Origin: Bacillota bacterium | Lineage (GTDB): Bacteria; Bacillota; Clostridia; Lachnospirales; Lachnospiraceae | Assembly: GCA_023457255.1 (NCBI GenBank) | Contig: JAEWMB010000024.1 | Coordinates: forward strand, 1-64,000 | Direction: 5' to 3' | DNA length: 64,000 nucleotides | In this document: positions 17,801 through 29,800 of the stretch, one piece after another | How the letters are laid out: every line of letters starts with the position of its first letter | Numbering within the stretch: the first letter of the stretch is position 1 | Notes under the pieces: generated by a model | Seen by the model: the letters and a program-made list of their open reading frames with translations, nothing else | What the model was told of the DNA's origin: nothing | Databases searched by the model: none | Translations under genes and position numbers: made by a program

Positions 17801-20800
17801 CTTTTTTTGCCTGCTTGAGAGATTTCAATATAACAGCACCTACTGCTTCACTTGGTAGGAATCCTGTAGCATTTTCGCAAAAGCTTCTGGTTTTATTATC
17901 CTGTGATAAAAGTTTCACCTGTGACAGATTGACCAGAGCCATTGGATGACTGTAAAGATTGACTCCTCCGGCAATTGCCATTTCACATTCACATGTCTGA
18001 ATTGCTTTGCACGCCATGTGGATTGCAGTCAGGGTTGATGAGCACATCGTATCTACCGGCATACTTGGTCCATTCAGGTTAAGTACATAGGATACACGAT
18101 TCGCTATGGATGCAAAGGAAGTTGCCGTATGGGATAAATTTCCCTTTAGGCTTTCCTCATATCCAACGTATCGATAGCTGGAGGTCGTAACCCCTGCAAA
18201 TACTCCTGTATTTCTTGCAATGGTATCCTTTGTATATCCGGCATTTTCCATAGCATTCCATACTGCTTGTAAAAACATTCTTTCCTGTGGGTCTATGGTA
18301 TCTGCCTCGGCCTTAGCGATATGGAAAAATGGTGCATCGAATTGATCAATATTTTCCAGAAAATTCCCGGCTTTACAATAAGTCTTTCCGATTTTGCCAG
18401 CCTCCGGATCGTAATACTCCTCCATATCCCATCTGGTTATTTCCTTACCTGCTTCCTTATATTCACAAAGGTAACTCCAGAATTCTTGCATCGTATCATT
18501 ATCCGGCAGCTTCACGCTGATTCCAATGATTGCAATATCATTTTGCTCTGTCATATTTTCTATTGCTATCTTACTGTCCTGTGCTTCTTCACCCTCTTGT
18601 TCCTTAGGCATGTCAGCCTCTCTGAAAGTTTCTTCTATATTTTCTTTGGTTAGGGGAACACTCTGCTCCCCTAAGTCAAAAAAATCAGCAATCTCCTCTT
18701 CACAGGTTTCGTACATATAGTCTGCCAGATCTTGAATCGTCTGATAAGCATAAAGAGCTGTTTCTGACATACTGGGAAAATCTTTTAATATCTGATTTCC
18801 AAAGCTTGTAATACCAATAGAATCAATGCCATACTCGGAGAAATCCTTCCTTTTATTAATTTTTTCTTTCTTCATACCGGTGACATCTGATAATATCTCC
18901 ACCAGATAATCCGTTATCTTTTCTTTCCCATCTACACCTTCTGATGCTGATACCGTTTTGGTGCGTTCTACTTTCTCTTCAAGCGTTGTTGCAGCTTCCA
19001 GCTGTTCATAGCTTTCCTTTTGGGCAAATATGAAATCAGACTGTTCTGAAATATTATTACTATCATAGGTAATTTTAATCCAATGATGGTTCCTTCTTAA
19101 TGGATGCTTTGGAAGGGATACTCTGTTCTTAGTATCCTTTTCAAACAGCGCAGAATAATCTAATTCATATCCCTCTATCCACTTAGCAACAATCGCTTCC
19201 AGCTCTCGACTCTTAAGCAATGCAGCAAATTCTTCTTGCTGACTTGCACCTTCTTTTTCCTTTTCAACTACTCCATAATAGAAGTGCTGACCCGCCTTAC
19301 CATTCTCCAGATATGCCTTGATTTTCCCTTTGGCATCCTCTTTACTACTTGTAATTATTGCAATGCGATAGGTCCTATGGATACGTCCAGCTATTGAAGT
19401 ATATGCAATATCATGCAGACTTTCGTCCGTTTTCTCAAGATAAGAGGACCATTGCTTCAACAATTCCTTCAAGGAATCCTCTTCCTCTGCTGAAATGAAT
19501 ATCAGTTCAGATGCATATACCGTTTCTGGAATTTCATGTCTTGGAATGTATTCCTCCATAATGACATGTGCATTGGAGCCGCCCGCGCCAAAGGAGCTGA
19601 TACCTGCTCTTCTGGCTATTTTTACTTTTTTCTGATTTACTTCGATTTCTGGTTGTTCCCAAGTCTCCAGTTTCTTTTGAATTACAAAGGGGCTGTTCTT
19701 GAAATCAATCAACGGATTTTCAACCTCTGCATGAAGGGATGGGAAAAGCTGTTTATACTTTAACTGCAATGCTACCTTCGTAACCTGTGAGATACCGGCT
19801 GCACCTTCACAATGTCCGATATTAGATTTAACCGAGCCAATCTTACAAAACTGCTTATCCTTCGTATTTTTTCGAAAAGCCTTTGTCAAACCGGTAATTT
19901 CAATTGGATCACCTAATGCGGTTCCAGTTCCGTGCGTTTCTACATAGGAAATTGTTCTTGGGTCTATCTTGCCTGCTTCCATTGCATGAAGAATCACGTC
20001 GCTTTGTGCATTCGGATTCGGAACTGTAAAGCCATTTGCTCTGCCACCGTGGTTGATGCTGGAGCCTTTAATGACCGCATAAATGTTATCCCCATCCGAT
20101 ACTGCCTGTGCAAGCGGTTTAAGTAATACAGCACCTACACCTTCTCCCGGTACATAACCATCTGCATTCTCTCCAAAACTTTTACATTTACCTGTCGGTG
20201 AACTCATTCCGAAATCAGTTAGTCTTATATACTTACTTGGATGTAAGGATAGACTGACACCACCGGCGATAGCGTAGTTACAGTCACCATTTCTAATACT
20301 TTCACATGCCATATGAAGTATGGTAAGTGAGGAAGAGCAGGCAGAATCTACTACAATGCTAGGACCCCTAAAATCAAAGATAAAAGAAATCCGGTTGGCA
20401 ATTGGCGAATTCCAGTATTCTGTTAAAGAATCATAGTTATGATTGATAAGCTCCTGTGTCTCAATCAGCTTGTAATCATCATACATCATTCCAATGAATA
20501 CACCTACATCATTCGCTCTAGAACTGCCTTCTGCATTCGTAAGCCCCTTCGGAGTATAGCCGGAATCCTCAATTGCCTGCCATGCAGTCTCAAGCATGAT
20601 TCGTTCCTGCGGGTCCATTATAGCGGCTACCTTTGGAACGATACCAAAGAATTCCTCATCAAATTTATCCACATCCTTAAGAAAACCACCCCATTTACAG
20701 CTAATTTTACCCTTTCCGCCTTGTTCATTATAAAATTTACGGTAATCAAATCTTTCTAGCGGTATCTCTTCGATACAATCTTTTCCCATTTTCAGATTTT

Positions 20801-23800
20801 CATAAAACTGTTCCAGATCTTCTGCCATAGGATACTTTCCGCTGATACCAATAATCGCAATGTCATTTCTATCTTGTTCTTTTACAGCTTTTGGCTGTCC
20901 GAGTGCTTGTTCTATGGTATCATCTTCGTCGGCTGAATAAAGCGACTCTGCTTTATTTGCTCCTTTAACCGCTTCATATTCCTCTACCTCTTTGACCTCT
21001 TCATACTCTTCTACCTCTTCATACTCTTCTATCTCTTCATATTCCTCTGTTTCCTCAAAGCAGTCTGTCTGGAACATTCTTTGAAGCTCCTCCATATGCT
21101 CGTTTACAAAATAACAGACTAAATCCTTTAGATTCTGATATTCAAAGAATAATGTTCTTGGAAGGTCTGTGAAATTTCCATCCAGAATGTCGTGTATTTC
21201 CATTACCATGAAGGAATTGATACCCAGCTTTTCAAAGGAAGTCTTTGCCTCCACCTGGGAGGAATCAATTTTTACTGCATCAGCAACTACTTTTCTAAAA
21301 TATTCGGTAGCCTTATCCTGTATTGAAACTCCCTGTACGGGTTTTTTCACCCGTTTTACAACCTTCTTGATAACTTTTTTCGCTGTATTCTTGGGCTCTG
21401 TTTTCACGAAAGCCTGTTCTTGCTTTGACGGTGTAAAACTTTCCATCTGCCTTATTTCCTTAACCAGAATTCGATCCGCTTTTGCCTTGTCTCCTATGAC
21501 AGCTATCACAACCTTTTCTTTCTGTCCCATAATATCTTGGAACATGTCGAGTCCATTCTGATTGGATAACGGAAGCATGCCTGTCATGGCATAATATTGT
21601 TCCTTATTCTCTGTCGGAAGTTCCATGCCTCCTTCTGCCCAGATTCCCCAGTCAATGGAATAGGTCATTCCTTGGCACATCTGCTTATCAGCTAGTACAT
21701 TCCTTGCTTCTGCATACGCATTCAGGAATTCATTACCGCAGGCATAGCAGCAGGCACCGTAATCTCCCATAACAGAAGCGACAGATGAAAAGCATATGAT
21801 ATAGCGAATTGGTTCTTTACGCACAAGGTAATCCAGATATATCGTTGCGCTCACCTTTGGCTTTAATGGCTCTTCATAAGTCTTCCAATCCCCCTCCAAA
21901 AGAGTTCCCATACCGTTAAGCCCTGCCACATGGAGGATTCCGTCAATGGTACCTAAATGCTGTTTTGCTTCCTCAAACATTTTTTCTGCTTCTATATAAT
22001 TGGAAAGATCGCCTCTCACATAGTAAATATCTGCCTTTTCCTGCTTAAGCCTTGCTAGCCAGCTGTTTTCTTGCTCCACAGCTCTTCTGCCCATAAGAAC
22101 TACATGAACCTTCTTTTTAACCAGATATTCGGCAAACAGTTTGCCAAGCTTGCCAAGACCACCTGTGATGATGACATGGTCTCCTTCCCGAATCTCCTTC
22201 AATTCACTAACAGAAGGCATCTCTCTACCGATCAACTGTCTTTCCCAGCGTTTCTGGTTACAAAACCAAATCTGTTTTCCTTCATAAGCAGCAGATACGG
22301 TCATTTCCTTTATGATATCCAACAGTAAAGCCTTGTCTGATAAACTGCAGTCCACAGCTATGGTAGTTATGATAACGTTACTGTTTAAGAATGCGGCAGA
22401 CTTAATCATACCATTTACCATTTCGTATTCCGGACGAATGCCATTCTCTGTCTTACCATACAGATATGCCAGCTTAACAGGAATATGTACAGCACATTCC
22501 GCAAGTGCTTTCAATAGATAGCTCATCGAGTAAAAACCCTTTGCCAACCTTTCTTTTGCACTTAAGAATTCTAATGGCCTTGTATAGGAAATACTTTCCT
22601 CCGCAGCATAGGTATGCCATATGGTTATTTCGGAATACTGATTCAGATTCATCTCCTCTAACAGTTTAACATAGTCTTCATACTCCTCTAAGCGAAGCAT
22701 AGCATTACCATTATTGGCTTTTTGACAGGTATATCCACTCTGCACGCCAATACAGCCTGCATTCTTTCCTTTTCCTAATTCCTCTTGATACAAGTGAATT
22801 ACATCTTCGTTACCAAACACGATAAACAGCTCATTTTCATTTATCTTATTTACAGAAGTATCCAACTCTGCTTGTATCCAACGTCTTGTATAATACAGCT
22901 TATCCTGATGCATCCTATCTACGCCGCTGCTTACAGGTGCCTTAAGTGCACGGGAGGTAAATTCTTCAAAGCCTACGACTTCATTTCCCTTTTCATCTAA
23001 AATGCTGATATCGAATTTGCGCACACTGCCATCTTCATTTTGCGATTGCAGTTTGATATAAGTATAGCCGATTTCTGGAATCGCATCGTATACCGTAAGG
23101 CGCTTTAAGGAAAATGGTATAAACTGCTTAACTTCTCCGTCACCATCGCTTGACCCAGTTCCCATAATTGTCTGCAAAGCCGCATCCATAACAGGGATCC
23201 ATAGTTTAAATTTCGGATTCTTTACTTCCTCTATATTGGGTAGTCTATAAGCTCCGATTGCTTCTGTCTGGCTGCTTCGAATCGTTTGAATTGACTGAAA
23301 GCTCTCTCCATATTGGAATCCTAACGTTTTGAACAGTCTATAAGCTTCCTCTCGTTCCATTCTGTTAGGACACCGAGTCTTAATTTCTTTAATATCGTAT
23401 TTTTTTCCATGAATTTCATCCGATTTATCTTTGGTTATAATCTTGCCCTGTGAAGCTGTTACATTCCTTCCCTGTAACGTGTAATAAATATGATAGGAAA
23501 GATTATTATTACCTTTTGTAAACTGGATATAAGAATCCTTACTTGTATTTCCTACTTCAATCGCCTGTGCCCATATGATGTCACTTATAGCACTAACTGT
23601 CTTTTTCGTGGCCAGTTCACCTGCTGCTCTTGCCATTTCGAGATATGCTACTCCTGGCAGTATGGTTACGCCTTGAATATTATGGTCTTTAATAAAGAAA
23701 TCCTTCTGCGTCAGTGTTTTCTTAAAAAGTATCTGATCGATTGTCGAAATATTATCATCCACCAATGGATGAAGAGTCGTTCTTAAATTCCCTGTCTCTC

Positions 23801-26800
23801 CTTCTGGAAGCCAATATCTGTCTTTCTTAAACGGATAGAGCGGAATCGATATTTTGGCAGGAGCTTTTGTCTTATAAAATGCTTTCCAATCGATAAAGAC
23901 TCCTTTCACCCAAAGCTGCGCAAGCGTACTGAAATCCTTCTTACCTATGACAGTATAGATATAGTTGTTCCAGGAATCTCCACTCTGTAAAATCTTAAGT
24001 AATTCCTTTCCTGTTTGTACATTATCAAGGAAGCAGTTTGATGCCGTCTCGCCTTCGTAATAGCTTTCCAAGGCCTTTAATAAGTCCTCCTTGTTATCAG
24101 CCGTGACTGCAAGTCTTTCCTCCATTTCTTCTCTGCCCGTCTGTAAAACATAAGCATAGGAAGTAAGGGAAAAGGAATCTTCCTTATTTGCTTCTTTTAA
24201 AAATGCTATTTGCCTTTTTATATATTCCTGTAGTCTGTCTTGATCCTTCGCAGAATAAAGAAAAAGTCGCATGGTGTTTTCTTCCTTATCAAAAGCTATC
24301 TGCTGCGGGTATTCCTCCAAAACAAGATGTGCATTGGCTCCGCCATATCCATAACAGCTAATTCCCGCAATTCGTTTTTTATTCACACCGGTAATCCAGT
24401 CCGTTGTTTTCTGAACGATATGAAAAGGAGAATTTTTCAGCTTAAGGTATGGATTGAGCTCCTTTATATGAATGCTTGCAGGTATTTTATGATTTTTCAG
24501 GGACAATATTACTTTGAATACACTTGCAATACCCGCAGCCGCCTCCAAATGTCCGATATTGGACTTAACTGATCCGATATTGCAATATCCTTCCTGCGTA
24601 TTTGTAATACCATAGTCTTGATACAGCTGCATAAAGGCTTTATTCAACCCCTCCAGCTCCACAGGATCTCCAAGCTTCGTTCCGGTTCCGTGGGCTTCGA
24701 TATAAGATACCTCCAAAGGATTGACTTTTGCGTTCTGAAATGCTTTCATGATTAAATCAGCCTGAGCACTAGCATTAGGTGCTGTCAGAGAATTGGCGTG
24801 TCCTCCGTGGTTAACAGCACCTCCTCGAATCACAGCATAGATCCTATCACCATCTTTCTTGGCTTTGGACAGAGATTTCAGTAGTACGCATCCTACTCCT
24901 TCCCCTCTTGCATAGCCGTCTGCATCCTTATCAAATGTCTTGCACTTTCCATTGTTCGCCAGCATTCCTGATTTGCTGAAGGCTATATATAAATCATCAC
25001 TTGCAATGACATTGACACCACCTGCGATTACCATGTCACACTCACCGCTTCTGATTGCATTTACTCCACGTATTATGGCTATCAGAGAGCTTGAGCATGC
25101 AGTATCAATCGGCTCGCTCGGGCCACGCAAATCATAGACATAGGAAATACGGTTCGCTAATATGGAATGCGCACGTCCGGTTGATGTGTAGCCGGATACC
25201 GCAACCTTCTTTCGTTTGGAAATATCTGTATAATCCATGGTAGAAGCACCTATATAGACTCCCGTATTCGATTTCTGCAATTCCGATGCTTTATAACCTG
25301 CATCCTCAATGGTATGCCATACACATTCAAGAAGAATTCTCTGCTGCGGGTCCATAAGCTCCGCTTCTCTTGGAGAAATGGAGAAAAAGAAGGCATCAAA
25401 GGTATCAATCTCCTTCATAAACGCACCCCAGCGCATATCCTCTTTACCTGATTCCTTCCAATCCCATCTTTCCTTCGGAATTTCCGTGATGAAATCCGTT
25501 TCCTCTTCAAGCTTCTGAAAGAAATCCTCTAGGCTGTCACTTTGCGGCATTTTACCGCTCATACCAATAATGGCAATATCATCATTGCTATTGTACTTTG
25601 TCTCTTTCTCCTGAAATGCCTTGTATTCCTCCTTCAAGGAATCTGTAAACCGTACTGCCTCAAAATGCAGTGCTTCTGTCAATTCCTCCTTGCTTTCCTC
25701 TTCTTCGTACTTTTGCACAGCTGTATTCAATACCTCTGGCTGCTTATCGTCTTTCTCTATAAGACCGAATTTGTCTTTCAACTTTTCTGGATATTCCTCG
25801 CATAAATATTGAATGAATTCTCCGATTCGGTTGGCGTCAAAGAATACAGTCGGCATCATGTCAGTACCTAACGCTTCATTCATCTGATTGGTAAGACTTG
25901 TTAAAAGAATCGAATCAAAACCATAATCGGTAAACTCATGACTATCCTCTAATTTATTACGATCAATACGAATCAGTTGGATAATCTGGTCATATACCTC
26001 TTTTTGTACCTTTTGATATAGCTGATTGTTCAACTTTACACCTCCCTCATTGCTGTGTCGATTTGTAACATTGGTCTGTACTTGAAAATTATTTGTCTTG
26101 TTTAAATATTCCTTGAATTTATTTTCATTTCCTTTTATGAAAACAATATGATTCTTATCAGAAGAAAGGATTGCTTCTAGAGCTTCAATTCCTTCATGGG
26201 TAGTGATTGCATCCAGCCCCATCGTATTCTTCATAAAGGCTTTACCCTGAACACTGATTTGCATTCCTCCCTCTTCCCAGTAGGGCCAGCTTACAGAGAC
26301 ATATCTGGTTTTTCCCTTGTTGTATTTCGCTGCATAATCATTCAGGTATCCATTGGCATAAGCATAATCACACTGCCCCGGAGTCCCGCAGATGGAGGTT
26401 GTGGAGGAGAAGAATACCACAAAGGAAACAGGCTGCTTTAAGCACTTAATTAGGTTATCTGTACCTGTCACTTTTGGCGCTATAACTGTCTTAAATTCCT
26501 CCAGACTTTTATTCCAGAGAAAGGAATCCTGATGGATACCCGCACAATGAAAAACGCCTTCTATCAATCCGTGCTCCTTATCAATCTTATCCATTACTTC
26601 ATTCAGCTGATCCTTCTTGCATAAATCAGCTTGATAATAAACAATGTTTGCGTACTTATCTAACTCTGCTTCCGTTTGCTTATCCTTTCTTCCTAGGATA
26701 ATAACCTTCGCCTGCTTTTCCTTTGCCAAATATTTTGCTACCTGACTTCCTATTTTTCCACTACCACCTGTCACTAGATAGACAGCACCCTCCGGGATTG

Positions 26801-29800
26801 CATTTCTTTGTTTTTCCCTTATTTCATTGTAGGTAACCAAAACCTCTGCATATCTACTATTCTTCTCATATCTGATAAAGGCGTTCTGACGGCTGTTCAA
26901 TTCACTAACCAGCTGTTTTGTCAATACAGGTGCGTCATATCCTACTGTAGATAAGTGCATTGACGGATTCTCTAATAGAACAGTCTTACTGAAAGCTCTT
27001 ACTGCATCTAACACCTCAATCTCTGGCTGATTTCTGTCATAAGCATATAGGATGTTCCAATCCTTCTTTTCCTTAGAACGTAATAGCTCTTTGACAAAAG
27101 TAAAGAAATCGTAAACACCCTTTTGCAGCAGACTCTCCTTGTCATTTGCTTTTCCAACAATATAAATGTAGTCTTTACAATAGACTAATACGTCTGTATC
27201 AATTTCTATGATATTACTGATGCTGTCCTTTGCAGCTGACCACATCCCTTTATTTCCTGTCATAGCATCGAAGATTATGGCTTTTGAAAGAACAGAATTT
27301 TCAGCTGGTATCCGCTGCTTTTGCCATACCGGTTCCAAATATGCCGTCTGTGCTCTTTCCGTTTTAGAAAGCTTTCGCATGATTAGTCCCTCTACATCAA
27401 GACATACGACTCCGTTTTGATCCATAATTCTGACTGTAAATTCTCGCTTTTTTGTCTGTATCGCATATGCATAAAGAAAAGTAGGAAGTTCCTGGTATAT
27501 GGTAATTTTCTGAATTGAAAACGGGAGGAACATCACATTGTTATCCTCACTTACTGCCTCTTTTACCCCTATGACAGACTGTAATGCACTATCAAATAAG
27601 GCAGGATGTAAACGAAAATCCTTTTCTGTATCGTTTACAGTCTGTGGTAGTTTGATATATGCCAGTGCCTCTCTTTCTCCTACATAAAGTCTTTGCACTC
27701 CTTGCATCCCTTCACCATGCTTCATGCCTCTTGCCACAAAGTATTGGTAATGCTCCTTTGGTTCTCTTTCCTCCAGAAGCCTTTTCTTAAGCTCATCGAT
27801 CGCAAGGATTTCCTTTTTCTTGCTTATGCTGTCTACAAAGCGCATACTACCTTGGCAGTGAATGACGTTGTTATTGCTATAAATACTAAATTTCAGGCTG
27901 TCCTGTATCGGTGTCAATTGTGTATAAACGGTATATTCTGCCCCCTCTACCTCTACAGGAATTTGCCATACAATATGTTCAAATATTACTGCTTCCTTAT
28001 TTGCGGCCGCCCGTCCTGCCTGCCTTGCAAGTTCAAGATACGCTACACCTGGTAATAGCTTAGTACCGTTTACATCATGCTCCCTGATAAAGAAATCCTC
28101 TTTCTTAAATACCGTTTCATACTCCTGCTTCCAGAGAGTCGATACATTTCTTGTAAGCATAGTATCCAGACCCAAAACCTCATAGGAAGCATGCTTTTGC
28201 TTCGTCTGATACCAAAATGCCTCCAAATCATACGAATATTTCGGCATTGGCATACGTCTATAGTTTTTCCCTTTATATAACTGATTGGCATCAAACAAAT
28301 AACCGGCCTTATATGCTTCTACCAGATAACCAGTATTTTGCTTCTGATGTTTCGGACTGTCAGATAATAGTTCTTCCATAACAACTCTTATCTTACCTTG
28401 AATATCTCTGTCCTCCTTCATGCCGGCCTTATTATATGCCTTAGTATCCGTTATCTCTAACGTATCAGGATTATTTAGATAGCCGTCAATTTGTTCCAAA
28501 AGTTCCTTGATGTCTGACACTACAAACGCAGTACGGATATGGTAGTGACTTCTATATTTCAGTAAGGAGTACGATATTCTTTCCGTCGTCAGATCACTTC
28601 TGTATTCATGAATCCAACGTTTTATTTCCTTTAATTCATGAATCAGCGCCGTTTTTGACTTTGCACTGATACAAATTGCATAAAAACCTCTGTCTCCTTC
28701 TTCATAATGCTCCATTGGCTGATTATATTCTTCAAGAACAATGTGGGCATTGGTTCCGCTAAAACCGAAGCCGCTTACTGCAATCCTTCTCTTCTCCTGA
28801 TTTACCTTCCATTCCTTTAATTCTGTATTAATATAAAATGGAGTATGAGAAAGATCAATATGCGAGTTTAGCTCCTTGAAATGAACCAGAGGCGGAAGTT
28901 TTTTATGTTGCAGCATTAATATAGCTTTGATGATAGAAGCAACGCCTGCTGCCAGCTGTGCATGTCCTATGTTAGCTTTAACCGAGCCCAATGCACAATA
29001 ATTTTCCTCTGTCGTATATTTCTTGAAGGCTTCTGTCAATGCGACTACTTCAATTGGGTCGCCTAATTTCGTTCCTGTTCCATGTGCTTCCATATAGGAA
29101 ATGCTTCGGGGATCAATCTTATATTTCTCATATACCTCTTGCTCCAATGCAGTCTGTGATACTGCACAAGGTGCTGTAATCCCATTAGAACGACCATCCT
29201 GGTTGATTCCACTTCCTTTAATAACACCATAAATGTGATCTTTATCTTGTTTTGCCTTTAACAAGGGCTTTAAAATAACCGCGCCAACCCCTTCCGCGGG
29301 AACAAATCCATCGGCAGCATCGTCAAAGGCCTTACATTGTCCGTCAGATGATAGCATTCCCGCATTTCCTGCCAGCAGGTACAGCTGTGGTGTCAAAAAT
29401 ACACTGGTACCTCCCACAACAGCCATATCGCTTTCTCCACTTCTTATGCTTTCACAGGCTAAATGCAGTGCTACAAGAGAGGACGAACAGGCGGTATCTA
29501 AGGAGAGACTTGGTCCCTTCAGATTTAGTAAATAAGAGATTCGCGCAGAGAGAATCGCACCCGAATTTCCCATAAAATAATATGCGTCCTGCTTTACTCG
29601 ATCTTCTTTTAACTTAATCTTATAATCCCCATCGGCATGTCCTACAAATACGCAGCATTTCTTTCCATCCATTTCCTGCATACTGTATCCGGCATCCTCA
29701 ATTGCGCTCCATGCCTCCATCAAAAACAGTCTTTGCTGTGGATCCATTAATTCTGCTTCTTTTGGTGAAATATTGAAAAAGAGCGGATCAAACTTATCAA

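Noticed and set aside
20974..21054. CRISPR-like short repeat
   Set aside because: Repeats are contiguous, in frame and low-complexity coding sequence within the synthase, without spacers.
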